NCBI RefSeq assembly: GCF_039531105.1 | Contig: NZ_BAAAPK010000001.1 | Location: forward strand, 992,001-1,056,000 | Direction of reading: 5' to 3' | DNA length: 64,000 nt | From: Microbacterium lacus | GTDB lineage: Bacteria; Actinomycetota; Actinomycetes; Actinomycetales; Microbacteriaceae | Part shown: piece by piece, positions 7,871 to 16,509 of the stretch | How the letters are laid out: every line of letters starts with the position of its first letter | Position numbering within the stretch: the stretch's first letter is position 1 | Program-made: the position numbers and the translations under genes | The notes under the pieces: generated by a model | The model's input: only the letters and a program-made list of their open reading frames with translations | Database searches by the model: none | What the model was told of the DNA's origin: nothing

Positions 7871-8917
7871 ATGGCGAGCGAGCGCATCACTCTGACCGTG
7901 CCCGGACCCGACGGCGACCGCATGGTCGGTCTGTCGAGTCCGAACCGCTTGTTGTGGCCCGCGGTCGGCATCACGAAGCGCGAGCTCGCCGAGTACGCCG
8001 TCGCGGTGGCCGATCCGTTCCTCGCCGCGAACGGAAACCGGCCGGTCTCGCTCGAGCGCTTCCCGGACTCGATCGACGGCGAGTCGTTCTTCTCGAAGAA
8101 CCCGCCCAAGGGAACCCCGGACTACGTCGAGGCGGTCACCGTCCGATACAACAGCGGCCGCCGGCATCCGCAGCTCGTCCTGACCGAGCCCGCGGCGATC
8201 GTCTGGGCCATCCAGATGAACACGATCGTGTTCCACCCGTGGGCCTCGCTCGCCGGGGACACCGACAACCCCGTCGAGCTGCGCATCGACCTGGATCCGC
8301 AGCCGGGCACCGACTTCTCGGATGCCGTCCCCGCCGCGCACGCACTGCGCGAGGTGCTCGGCGAGGCGGGCCTGGAGGCATGGGTGAAGACGAGCGGCAA
8401 CCGCGGACTGCATGTGTTCTGCCCGATCGAACCGACACACGAGTTCCTCGACGTGCGCCACGCAGTGATCGCCGCGGCGCGCGAGCTCGAGCGCCGGATG
8501 CCCGAGAAGGTCACGACGAGCTGGTGGAAGGAGGAGCGTGGCGAGCGCATCTTCGTCGACTTCAACCAGGCGAACCGCGACCGCACGATGGCGGGCGCGT
8601 ACAGTCCACGCGCCCTCGCCGCGGCCACCGTGTCGACGCCGGTGACGTGGTCGGAGCTCGACGAGGTCGATCCCGCCGCCTTCACGGTGCGCAGCATCCC
8701 CGAGCGACTGGCCGCGGTCGGCGATCCGTGGGCCGGCTTCCTCGACCGGCCCGGGCGCATCGACACGCTCCTGGAGTGGTGGCAGCGAGACCTGGACGCG
8801 GGCCTGGGCGAGCTGCCGTTCCCGCCCGATTTCCCCAAGATGCCGGGGGAGCCGCCGCGCGTCCAGCCGAGCAAGAAGAATCCCGAGAACTGGACCGAGG
8901 ACGGCGCCCCGCGCTGA
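7871..8917 (+). CDS. LigD-type primase-polymerase domain protein (stand-alone)
   Basis: A 348-residue protein with the archaeo-eukaryotic primase fold of bacterial LigD polymerases, which fill and extend ends during non-homologous end joining. Visible hallmarks are SNPNRLLWP-like start (SPNRLLWPAVGITKREL, residues ~22-38), FFSKNPPKGTPDYV, the metal-binding pair in LRIDLDPQPGTDF (~residue 140), KTSGNRGLHVFCPI, and FVDFNQANRDRTMAGAYSPRA. The length equals an isolated polymerase domain, with no ligase or nuclease domain attached. The ATP-dependent ligase gene is convergent and 125 bp away, so the two activities fused in mycobacterial LigD are separate proteins here. No Ku gene is in the window. 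Confidence 0.92.
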   Translation: MASERITLTVPGPDGDRMVGLSSPNRLLWPAVGITKRELAEYAVAVADPFLAANGNRPVSLERFPDSIDGESFFSKNPPKGTPDYVEAVTVRYNSGRRHPQLVLTEPAAIVWAIQMNTIVFHPWASLAGDTDNPVELRIDLDPQPGTDFSDAVPAAHALREVLGEAGLEAWVKTSGNRGLHVFCPIEPTHEFLDVRHAVIAAARELERRMPEKVTTSWWKEERGERIFVDFNQANRDRTMAGAYSPRALAAATVSTPVTWSELDEVDPAAFTVRSIPERLAAVGDPWAGFLDRPGRIDTLLEWWQRDLDAGLGELPFPPDFPKMPGEPPRVQPSKKNPENWTEDGAPR

Positions 8918-9042
8918 CCGTCGCGCGCGGCATCCGTTCTGCGTCCCGCGTCGCGGCACGCCTCGCAGCTCGCGGCACGTCGTGTGCGACGGGCCGCGAG
9001 CCCGCGCACGGGCCGCGAGCGCACCTCGCGCCGAGTGGGCGA

Positions 9043-10089
9043 TCAGAGCAGGACGGCGCCGACGTCGTAGGCAGACACGGACTCGAGCTGTTCGAACGTG
9101 CAGGACGCCGGCTCGCGGTCCGGGCGCCAGCGCTCGAACTGCACGGTGTGGCGGAACCGCATGCCCTCGAGCTGGTCGTACCGGACTTCGAGCACGCGCT
9201 CCGGCCGCAGCTTCACGAACGACGAGTCGCGGTCGGCCGCGGAGAACCGTGACTTCTCTCCCGCGCCGGTGAGCGCCGCACCGTCCTCGCCCGTCTGCAC
9301 GAGGGGCGCGAGCTCGTCGATGAGCTCGAGGCGACGCTTGTCCGTCCACGCCGAGACCGCGCCCACGTTGTGCAGGCGACCCTCGGCGTCGTACAGGCCG
9401 ACCAGGAGCGACCCGACACCCGCGCCGGATTTGTGCACCCGGTATCCCAAGGCGACGACGTCCGCGGTCCGTGCGTGCTTGATCTTGAACATCGTGCGCT
9501 TGTTCGGCGCGTAGGGCTGGGCGAGCGGCTTGGCCACGACACCGTCCAGCCCGGCGCCCTCGAACTCGTGCAGCCAGCGGCGGGCGAGGTCGGCATCCGT
9601 CGTCGTCCGCGTGACGTGGATCGGATGCGGCACCCCGGCGAGCAGCTCGACGAGCTGTGCCCGGCGCTCGGCGAAGGGCGCGTTCTGGAGGTCGCGGTCG
9701 CCGCGCGCCAGCAGGTCGAACGCGATGAACATCGCGGGTGTGGTCTCGCTGAGCATGGTCACCCGCGACGCGGCGGGATGGATGCGCTGCGTGAGTGACT
9801 CCCAGTCCAGGCGCTGGGCGCCGGGCGCGCCTCGCGGGACCACCACCTCGCCGTCCAGCAGGCACGGCTCGGGCAGCAGCCGCGAGAACGCGTCGACGAG
9901 CTCGGGGAAGTACCGCGTCAGCGGCTTCGCGCCGCGGCTGCCGATCTCGACGCCCTCGCCGTCCCAGGACACCAGCCCGCGGAAGCCGTCCCACTTCGGC
10001 TCGTAGCTCAGCCCGCCCTCGACCCGGTCGGGGTCGGGAACCTCGGGAACGGACTTCGCGAGCATCGGCGCCGGAATCTCGTACGTCAT
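9043..10089 (-). CDS. ATP-dependent DNA ligase (LigC/LigD ligase-domain type)
   Basis: A 348-residue ligase. Motif I EPKWDGFRG (the Lys receives AMP) is at about residue 32, followed by SRGAKPLTRYFPEL, LDGEVVVP (motif III region), FIAFDLLARG (IIIa), EGAGLDGVVAKPL (IV), and TMFKIKHARTADVVALGYRVH (motif V and the start of the OB domain). The protein ends after a short C-terminal extension. The frame extends 29 codons further upstream, but MTYEIPAPMLAKSVPEVP matches the normal start of the family (PMLA...). It seals nicks, probably in end joining, together with the convergent polymerase gene. The DNA between the two stops (8918-9042) shows no clear feature. Confidence 0.93.
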   Translation of the reverse strand: MTYEIPAPMLAKSVPEVPDPDRVEGGLSYEPKWDGFRGLVSWDGEGVEIGSRGAKPLTRYFPELVDAFSRLLPEPCLLDGEVVVPRGAPGAQRLDWESLTQRIHPAASRVTMLSETTPAMFIAFDLLARGDRDLQNAPFAERRAQLVELLAGVPHPIHVTRTTTDADLARRWLHEFEGAGLDGVVAKPLAQPYAPNKRTMFKIKHARTADVVALGYRVHKSGAGVGSLLVGLYDAEGRLHNVGAVSAWTDKRRLELIDELAPLVQTGEDGAALTGAGEKSRFSAADRDSSFVKLRPERVLEVRYDQLEGMRFRHTVQFERWRPDREPASCTFEQLESVSAYDVGAVLL

Positions 10090-10137
10090 GCCCTCATCCT
10101 CGCCGAGGCACCCGCCGCGGTCCATGGCCGGCGGTCT

Positions 10138-10219
10138 GCAGAACTCCACAGAAATCGGCGCAATGAGCGCCGACAAGCGCTGATCACGGCCGACAGCATC
10201 CGGATCCGTGGAGTTCTGC
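10138..10219. repeat. Structured intergenic element with a 12-bp outer stem (SL2)
   Basis: GCAGAACTCCAC (10138-10149) and GTGGAGTTCTGC (10208-10219) are perfect inverted repeats around 58 nt. Inside, TCGGCGC-aatga-GCGCCGA makes a second hairpin, so a branched fold is possible. It lies between two minus-strand genes, beyond the stop of the AI-2E family gene and upstream of the ligase gene, and could be a terminator or a mobile-type palindrome. Confidence 0.55.
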
Positions 10220-10227
10220 GAGCCGCG

Positions 10228-11382
10228 TCAGGACGCGACGGGCTTCTTCGGGCGTGCCCAGCGCGCGGGCACCCCGTCGCCGTCCCACACCGAGATCGCG
10301 CCCCACACCGCCGCAGTGATCGGCACCGCAAGTACTGCGCCGACGATGCCGCCGAGCACGGTGCCGACGGTCAGGGCGATGAGGATCACGAACGCGTGCA
10401 GCTTCATCGACCGGCCCATGAGCACCGGCTGCAGGAAGTTGCCCTCGAGCTGGTTCACGAGCACGACGACGCCGACCACGAGCAGGGCGCTCAGCGGACC
10501 ATTCGCGACGAGCGCGACGAGCGCGGCGAGGGTGCCCGCGAGCGTGGCGCCGACGATCGGGATGAACGCGAGGAGGAAGACGAGCACCGCGAGCGGCACA
10601 GCCAGCGGCACCTGCAGGATGAGCAGACCGATCAGGATGCCGATCGCATCCACCGCCGCGACCGTGGCGGTCCCCCGGACGTACGACCCGAGGACCGTGA
10701 CGGTCTTGGCGCCGATGCGCTGCGCGCGACGGTAGTTCTCGCCGCGGAAGGGACGGAGCAGGAACTCCCACAGCTGCGGCCCGTCCTTGAGGAAGAAGAA
10801 CAGCACGACGACCATGAGCACGAATCCCGTGACGAAGTTCGCAAGAGCCCCGACGCCCGCGAGGGCTCCCGAGCCGAACTGCGAACTCGTGAGGAAGTCG
10901 GTCACCGTGCTGCCGAACTCGTCGAGCTGATCGGCGACCGCGTCGAAGAACGGCAGCGTCTGCACCCAGGCGACCAGATCGCTGAAGCCGTCCTGCGCCT
11001 GCGCGTACAGGTCGTCCCACTGGTTGCGCACCGCCCAGACGATCAGCCAGCCGATCCCGCCGAGGATCAGCACGATCGCGAGCAGCGTGAGGATCGTCGC
11101 CAGCAGCGACGGGATGCCGCGCCCCCGCATCCAGCCCATGACGGGTGCGAACGCACACGCCAGGATCAGAGCGATGACGAGCGGGATCGTGACGACCGTC
11201 AGCTGCTGGTTGGCGATGATGACACCCGCCGCGACGATCACGACCACGATGATCTGGATCGCACGGATGCCGAGCTTGCCGAACCCGTCGGCCCACAGGC
11301 TCCACGGAGCCTTGCTCGCCTTCAGCTCGACGTCCTGCGACTCCAGACGCACGGTCTGCGGATCATTGCGGAACAGTCCCAT
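10228..11382 (-). CDS. AI-2E family transporter (DUF20-type permease)
   Basis: A 384-residue membrane protein. Two to three helices lie within residues ~40-125 (IQIIVVVIVAAGVIIA, IPLVIALILACAF, ILTLLAIVLILGGIGWLIVW). A long amphipathic stretch follows (~130-200), then five helices in the C-terminal half. The signature region LAVPLAVLVFLLAFIPIVGATLAG and the NQLEGNFLQPVLMGRSMKLHAFVIL motif are typical of the AI-2E/PerM (PF01594) family. Members have been linked to autoinducer-2 or small-ion export, but most have no known substrate. The long open frame upstream is a shadow of the acyl-CoA dehydrogenase; MGLFRNDPQ was chosen because a -10 box lies 7 nt upstream. Confidence 0.88.
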   Translation of the reverse strand: MGLFRNDPQTVRLESQDVELKASKAPWSLWADGFGKLGIRAIQIIVVVIVAAGVIIANQQLTVVTIPLVIALILACAFAPVMGWMRGRGIPSLLATILTLLAIVLILGGIGWLIVWAVRNQWDDLYAQAQDGFSDLVAWVQTLPFFDAVADQLDEFGSTVTDFLTSSQFGSGALAGVGALANFVTGFVLMVVVLFFFLKDGPQLWEFLLRPFRGENYRRAQRIGAKTVTVLGSYVRGTATVAAVDAIGILIGLLILQVPLAVPLAVLVFLLAFIPIVGATLAGTLAALVALVANGPLSALLVVGVVVLVNQLEGNFLQPVLMGRSMKLHAFVILIALTVGTVLGGIVGAVLAVPITAAVWGAISVWDGDGVPARWARPKKPVAS

Positions 11383-11389
11383 GTCGAAG

Positions 11390-11395
11390 AGGCTA
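11390..11395 (-). promoter_or_regulatory. -10 box, leaderless AI-2E family gene
   Basis: On the minus strand TAGCCT is followed by 7 nt (CTTCGAC) and the ATG at 11382. Confidence 0.5.
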
Positions 11396-11468
11396 TCCGG
11401 ACCCCGGTGACCGCCCCGCCGCTTGCGGGCGCGCCCGCGGACCGCTAACGGCCGCGGCCCGCCGACCG

Positions 11469-12698
11469 CTAGACGAAAGCGCTCATCCCGGTGATGTCCC
11501 GGCCGATCAGCAGCGCCTGGATGCTCTCGGTGCCCTCGTACGTGTGGATCGCCTCGATGTCGGCCATGTGCTGCATCACCCGGTTCTCCAGCAGGATGCC
11601 GTTGCCGCCGAGGAGGTCCCGCGCGACCGCCGCGATCCGGCGTGCGGCGCGCGTGTTGTGGTATTTCGCGAGCGAGGCCTGGGTGGGCCGGAGGACGCCG
11701 CCCGTCTCCAGGTCGGCGAGGTGCCGGCAGTACAGCTGCATCGCGGTCAGCTCGTCGAGCATCTGGGTCAGCCGCTCCTGCACCATCTGGAACTTCGCGA
11801 GCGGCTTGCCGAACTGCACGCGCTGCTGCGCGTACGCGAGTGCGGCTTCGTAGCAGGCGGTCGCGTGCCCGAGCGCCGACCAGGCGACTCCCGAGCGGGT
11901 CGCGTACAGCACGGTGGAGGCGTCCTTGAACGTGTGGGATCCCGGGAGGACGGCATCCGCCGGCAGTCGCACGTCGGTCAGCGTGATGTGGGCCTGGTGG
12001 ATCGCGCGCAGGGACGCCTTGCCGAGGATCGGCTTCCCGTCGTAGCCGGGGGTCTCCTGAGGCACGAGGAACGCCCGGACGGCGCCGTGGTCGGCGTCGC
12101 CCTCGTGGTCGACCCGCGCCCAGACGACGGTCAGCCCGCCCGACGAGCCGTTGCCGATCCACTTCTTCGCGCCGTTCAGCACCCACTCGTCGCCCTCGCG
12201 TCGGGCCTCGGTCTCGAGCGAGACGGAATCCGAGCCGTGGTCGGGTTCGGTCAGCGCGAAAGCCGCGAGTACGTCGCCGCGGGCGATCGGGCCGAGCCAG
12301 CGGGACTTCTGCGCGGCGCTGCCGAACAGGGCGAGGGAGCGCAGGGCAAGACCCCCCTGGACGGCCACGATCGTTCCGAGCGACCCGTCGCCGCGCGAGA
12401 TCTCCATGTTCACCAGGCCCGCGGCCAGCGGGGAGGAGTAGCCGAGGCCCTCGTGCTCGATGCCGTCCACGAACAGGTCGAGCTCGCCCATGCGGCGGGC
12501 GAGGCTCACGTCGTACTCGGCGCGATCCCACAGCGCGTCCATGCGGGGGAGCACTTCGTCGATGAAGCCTTTCGCCCGCTGCCACACCGCGCGGTCGGCA
12601 TCCGGGATGTCGTCGAAGACGCCGTAGTAATCGGTGTCGAGGCGATCGGAGACGTCATAGCCGGCGACGCGCTCGCCGGGCACCGGGGTGTGGGTCAT
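11469..12698 (-). CDS. Acyl-CoA dehydrogenase, glutaryl-CoA dehydrogenase-like
   Basis: A 409-residue FAD enzyme that would oxidise an acyl-CoA to the 2,3-enoyl-CoA. The FAD/substrate motif FALTEPDHGSDSVSLET is at ~157, KKWIGNGSSGG follows, then RVQFGKPLAKFQMVQERL, LLGGNGILLENRVMQHMADIEAIHTYEGTESIQALLIGRDITG. The TYEGT glutamate in this position is the catalytic base of the glutaryl-CoA/isovaleryl-like group, and the IQALLIGR end is typical of GcdH relatives. The substrate cannot be fixed from sequence. The TetR gene 64 bp upstream on the same strand and the palindrome between them suggest ligand-controlled expression, likely fatty or amino acid breakdown. The frame runs on upstream; MTHTPVPGERVAGYD is chosen because of the -10 box 7 nt before it. 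Confidence 0.88.
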   Translation of the reverse strand: MTHTPVPGERVAGYDVSDRLDTDYYGVFDDIPDADRAVWQRAKGFIDEVLPRMDALWDRAEYDVSLARRMGELDLFVDGIEHEGLGYSSPLAAGLVNMEISRGDGSLGTIVAVQGGLALRSLALFGSAAQKSRWLGPIARGDVLAAFALTEPDHGSDSVSLETEARREGDEWVLNGAKKWIGNGSSGGLTVVWARVDHEGDADHGAVRAFLVPQETPGYDGKPILGKASLRAIHQAHITLTDVRLPADAVLPGSHTFKDASTVLYATRSGVAWSALGHATACYEAALAYAQQRVQFGKPLAKFQMVQERLTQMLDELTAMQLYCRHLADLETGGVLRPTQASLAKYHNTRAARRIAAVARDLLGGNGILLENRVMQHMADIEAIHTYEGTESIQALLIGRDITGMSAFV

Positions 12699-12705
12699 GA
12701 CGACG

Positions 12706-12711
12706 ATCGTA
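12706..12711 (-). promoter_or_regulatory. -10 box, leaderless acyl-CoA dehydrogenase gene
   Basis: TACGAT on the minus strand with 7 nt (CGTCGTC) to the ATG at 12698. Confidence 0.5.
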
Positions 12712-12732
12712 CCGGCACTCAGTCCCGCGTGG

Positions 12733-12751
12733 GGTGGAACTGAATCCCACC
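12733..12751. promoter_or_regulatory. Candidate TetR operator upstream of the acyl-CoA dehydrogenase gene
   Basis: GGTGG and CCACC arms enclose AACTGAATC, a 19-bp imperfect palindrome. It lies 22-40 bp upstream of the -10 box at 12711-12706, covering the expected -35 region, in the gap after the TetR gene. Position and symmetry fit a repressor site; the regulator is an inference. Confidence 0.4.
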
Positions 12752-12762
12752 GCGGAACCGAT

Positions 12763-13437
12763 TCAGGCGTCCAGCTGGGAACGCACGCGTCTGGCCACCT
12801 CGGCGGCGGGCATCGACCGCGGGAAGACGGCGACGACGACGTCATCGGATGCCGCCGACGTGCCGTCCGGATGCACGCCGTACCGGCGCAGGGCGTCGTC
12901 GAGCGCGCGGCGGAGCGCGGTGAGCGGGACGCGTCGGGTGCCGCGGAGGAGCCGGCGCAGCACGTGGTTGTGGAGTGCGGTCACCAGCGCTGCGAACCCG
13001 ACCGCGTCGAGCGGGTCGATGTCGGGGATCGACCGGCGCAGGTACTCGTCGAACTGACGCTCATAGCGGAACACCGTCACGATCTCGCGCTCGCGCAGTG
13101 CGGGCACCTGGCGGACGATCTGGTAGCGCAGCCGCGCGACTTCGGGATCGCGCGCGAAATGCTGGAACACCCGCTCGGATGCTTCGCACACGGCCACCCA
13201 CGGGTTGGCGTGGCCGCGGGCCAAGTACTCTCGCACGTCGTCGAGAAGCGCTTCGTGGTCGGCGAAGACGACGTCCTCCTTGCCGCCGAACTGGCGGAAG
13301 AACGTGCTGCGGGAGACGCCCGCGGCCTGGGCGATCTGCTCCACGGAGGTCGCGTCGAAACCCTGGCGTGCGAACAGATCGAGCGCGGCGGCGACGACGG
13401 CGGTGCGCGCGGTGGAGGCGGACGGTGACTCACTCAT
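12763..13437 (-). CDS. TetR/AcrR family transcriptional regulator
   Basis: A 224-residue regulator. The N-terminal helix-turn-helix is clear: AALDLFARQGFDATSVEQIAQAAGVSRSTFFRQFGGKEDVVFA (residues ~16-58). The rest is the all-helical ligand domain, with a charged region REREIVTVFRYERQFDEYLRR. It precedes the acyl-CoA dehydrogenase gene on the same strand and probably represses it and itself, with an acyl-CoA or similar ligand releasing it. A TAGGCT box on the minus strand lies 10 nt before the ATG, giving almost no leader. Confidence 0.9.
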   Translation of the reverse strand: MSESPSASTARTAVVAAALDLFARQGFDATSVEQIAQAAGVSRSTFFRQFGGKEDVVFADHEALLDDVREYLARGHANPWVAVCEASERVFQHFARDPEVARLRYQIVRQVPALREREIVTVFRYERQFDEYLRRSIPDIDPLDAVGFAALVTALHNHVLRRLLRGTRRVPLTALRRALDDALRRYGVHPDGTSAASDDVVVAVFPRSMPAAEVARRVRSQLDA

Positions 13438-13447
13438 GATCGACAGA

Positions 13448-13453
13448 AGCCTA
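13448..13453 (-). promoter_or_regulatory. -10 box of the TetR gene
   Basis: TAGGCT on the minus strand, 10 nt before the ATG at 13437; predicted leader of only about 3 nt. Confidence 0.4.
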
Positions 13454-13531
13454 GACCCGCGCGTGCATGCGGATCACGGCATCCGTGGGTCGTCTCTTCG
13501 GGCCCGGTCAGGAGCCGGGGAACGGCGGTAG

Positions 13532-13570
13532 TAGGCTGGACGACGGTCGAGATATCTCGACATCAAGACG
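13532..13570 (+). promoter_or_regulatory. sucC promoter region with a palindromic site shared with icd
   Basis: TAGGCT (13532-13537) is a likely -10. Just downstream, CGAGATATCTCG (13548-13559) is a perfect palindrome that continues into TATCTCGACATCAAGACG (13553-13570), itself an imperfect dyad. Almost the same sequence lies in front of icd (38145-38167). If 13532 is the true -10, the site lies at about +4 to +26 and a bound protein would block transcription. A ribosome site AAGGAA lies 7 nt before the GTG at 13613. Confidence 0.55.
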
Positions 13571-13612
13571 CTTTCGCGTCGTTTCCCCGTCGCCACTGCG
13601 AAGGAAATCACT

Positions 13613-14776
13613 GTGGATCTGTACGAGTACCAGGCACGAGACCTTTTCGAGAAGTACGAGGTGCCGGTGCTCGCCGGCATCGTCGCGGACACGCCGGAGG
13701 AGGTGCGCGCGGCCGCGGAGAAGATCGGCGGAGTCGTCGTCGTCAAGGCGCAGGTCAAGACCGGAGGCCGCGGCAAGGCCGGCGGCGTCAAGGTCGCGAA
13801 GACCCCCGATGAGGCGTACGAGGCCGCGAAGGCGATCCTCGGCCTGGACATCAAGGGCCACGTCGTCAAGCGCGTCATGGTCGCCCAGGGCGCGCGCATC
13901 GACAAGGAGTACTACTTCTCGGTGCTGTTGGACCGAGCCAACCGCTCGTACCTGTCGCTCGCGAGCGTCGAGGGCGGCATGGAGATCGAGGAGCTCGCGG
14001 TCGAGCGCCCCGAGGCCCTCGCCCGCATCACGGTCGACCCGCTCACCGGCATCGACAAGCAGAAGGCCGTTGAGATCGCCGAGGCCGCCGGGTTCGCGCC
14101 CGAGCTGGTCGACAAGGTCAGCGACGTGTTCGTCAAGCTGTACGCGGTGTACACCGGCGAGGACGCCACGCTCGTCGAGGTCAACCCGCTCGTGCTGACC
14201 GACGAGGGCGATGTGATCGCCCTGGACGGCAAGGTGTCGCTCGACGAGAACGCCGACTTCCGTCACCCCGGGCACGCCCTGCTCGAGGACAAGGATGCCG
14301 CCGACCCGCTCGAGGCGAAGGCCAAGGCGAACGACCTCAACTACGTCAAGCTCGACGGCGAGGTCGGAGTCATCGGCAACGGCGCGGGCCTGGTCATGTC
14401 CACGCTCGACGTCGTCGCGTACGCCGGTGAGAACCACGGCGGCGTGAAGCCCGCGAACTTCCTCGACATCGGCGGCGGCGCCTCGGCCGAGGTCATGGCC
14501 GCCGGGCTCGACGTCATCCTGGGCGACCCGCAGGTCAAGAGCGTGTTCGTGAACGTCTTCGGCGGCATCACCGCGTGCGACGCGGTCGCGAAGGGCATCG
14601 TCGGTGCGCTGGCCGAGCTCGGCTCGAGCGCCTCGAAGCCGCTCGTCGTGCGCCTGGACGGCAACAAGGTGGAGGAGGGCCGCGCGATCCTGCGCGACGC
14701 GAACCACCCGCTGGTCACGCTCGCCGACACCATGGACGAAGGCGCCGACAAGGCCGCCGAGCTCGCGAACGCGTAA
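13613..14776 (+). CDS. sucC: Succinate-CoA ligase (ADP-forming) beta subunit
   Basis: A 387-residue ATP-grasp subunit of the TCA-cycle enzyme that makes ATP (or GTP) from succinyl-CoA. It opens with the family signature [46 protein letters not shown] is the nucleotide-binding ATP-grasp loop, [31 protein letters not shown] the metal-binding region, and [21 protein letters not shown] the conserved C-terminal domain. It starts with GTG. sucD follows after 12 bp, as expected for the alpha-beta complex. Confidence 0.97.
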   Translation: MDLYEYQARDLFEKYEVPVLAGIVADTPEEVRAAAEKIGGVVVVKAQVKTGGRGKAGGVKVAKTPDEAYEAAKAILGLDIKGHVVKRVMVAQGARIDKEYYFSVLLDRANRSYLSLASVEGGMEIEELAVERPEALARITVDPLTGIDKQKAVEIAEAAGFAPELVDKVSDVFVKLYAVYTGEDATLVEVNPLVLTDEGDVIALDGKVSLDENADFRHPGHALLEDKDAADPLEAKAKANDLNYVKLDGEVGVIGNGAGLVMSTLDVVAYAGENHGGVKPANFLDIGGGASAEVMAAGLDVILGDPQVKSVFVNVFGGITACDAVAKGIVGALAELGSSASKPLVVRLDGNKVEEGRAILRDANHPLVTLADTMDEGADKAAELANA

Positions 14777-15691
<915 letters not shown>

Positions 15692-15704
15692 CACTCGGCT
15701 TTGC

Positions 15705-15734
15705 AAGGGGCGGATGCCGCGGCATCCGCCCCTT
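15705..15734 (+). terminator. Hairpin terminator after sucCD
   Basis: A 30-bp perfect palindrome with arms AAGGGGCGGATGCCG and CGGCATCCGCCCCTT, followed by a weakly T-rich stretch. The centre GGATGCCGCGGCATCC recurs in the terminator after icd. Confidence 0.75.
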
Positions 15735-15755
15735 CGTCGTCTGCGCGGTCGCCCG

Positions 15756-15761
15756 TAGGCT
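15756..15761 (+). promoter_or_regulatory. -10 box, leaderless nitroreductase-family gene
   Basis: TAGGCT, 6 nt (GGGGGC) before the ATG at 15768. Confidence 0.55.
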
Positions 15762-15767
15762 GGGGGC

Positions 15768-16208
15768 ATGCCGCTGACCGGAGAGTACAAGCCGTCCACC
15801 GCCGAATGGGCCCGCACGCAGGCCGAGCGCTACGAGGCCTCGGGAGGCACCGAGGCCAACGACATGCGCGGGGTGCCGATCATCGTGCTCACCACGGTCG
15901 GGTCGCAGAGCGGCGCGCTGCGCAAGACCGCGCTCATGCGCGTCGAGCACGACGGGCGCTACGCGGTCGTCGCGAGCAAGGGCGGTGCACCGGACGAGCC
16001 GCGCTGGGGCGAGAACATGCGCAAGCACCCGCACGTGGAGCTGCAGGACGGAGCGGTCAAGCGCGACTACCTCGCGCGGGAGCTGTCCGGTGACGAGCGC
16101 GCCGAGTGGTGGGCTCGCGCCGCCGCGGTGTGGCCGGATTACGACGAGTACCAGAAGAAGACCGACCGACAGATCGCGATCTTCGTCCTGGAGCCGTTCA
16201 CCCCCTGA
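15768..16208 (+). CDS. Deazaflavin (F420)-dependent nitroreductase-family protein, Ddn-like
   Basis: A 146-residue single-domain protein of the split beta-barrel flavin/F420 fold. The motifs [32 protein letters not shown] and [31 protein letters not shown] (residues ~35-110) are the typical Ddn signature, in which the Lys/Arg and Ser-Lys-Gly-Gly loop bind F420. Relatives reduce quinones or nitro drugs with reduced F420. The C-terminal [21 protein letters not shown] is also standard. Leaderless, monocistronic, and followed by the first repeat array. Confidence 0.88.
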   Translation: MPLTGEYKPSTAEWARTQAERYEASGGTEANDMRGVPIIVLTTVGSQSGALRKTALMRVEHDGRYAVVASKGGAPDEPRWGENMRKHPHVELQDGAVKRDYLARELSGDERAEWWARAAAVWPDYDEYQKKTDRQIAIFVLEPFTP

Positions 16209-16244
16209 CCCACCTTCCGCGGGTTCCCGCGTTTCCCCCTCTCC

Positions 16245-16490
16245 CCGAGATGGTGGGTTATCCACCGAGATGGTGGTTTGTCCGCCGAGATGGTGGTTTG
16301 TCCGCCGAGATGGTGGTTTGTCCGCCGAGATGGTGGTTTGTCCGCCGAGATGGTGGGTTATCCGCCGAGATGGTGAGTTATCCGCCGAGATGGTGGGTTA
16401 TCCGCCGAGATGGTGGGCACCACCTCGGTGGAAGAAGGACCATCTCGGTCGAAAGGGCACCACCTCGGCGGAAGGGGCACCATCTCGGCG
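16245..16490. repeat. Head-to-head array of a 20-bp repeat (array 1: 9 forward, 4 inverted units)
   Basis: Forward cores CCGAGATGGTG start at 16245, 16265, 16285, 16305, 16325, 16345, 16365, 16385 and 16405, an exact 20-bp period. Inverted cores CACCWTCTCGG/CACCACCTCGG follow with CACC or CATC at 16421, 16441, 16461 and 16481, also every 20 bp. The halves meet at GGTGGGCACCACC, so the whole array can fold into one long hairpin. Spacers are mainly GTTTGTC/GGTTATC on the left and GAAAGGG-like on the right. It fills most of the 301-bp gap between two convergent genes. The period is not a multiple of 3, so it does not encode a repeat protein. Confidence 0.9.
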
Positions 16491-16509
16491 GCAGAGGGCG
16501 CAGGGCGGG

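Noticed and set aside
10138..10219. tRNA or tRNA-like cloverleaf
   Set aside because: The branched fold has no anticodon-like loop, no T-loop GTTCRA sequence and no acceptor end; the outer stem is 12 bp rather than 7.
12763..13437. Horizontal transfer of the TetR-acyl-CoA dehydrogenase pair
   Set aside because: Base composition and codon use look the same as the neighbours and there are no flanking repeats or mobile genes.
16245..16490. CRISPR array
   Set aside because: Spacers are only ~8-9 bp and similar to each other, half the units are inverted, and no cas genes are in the window.
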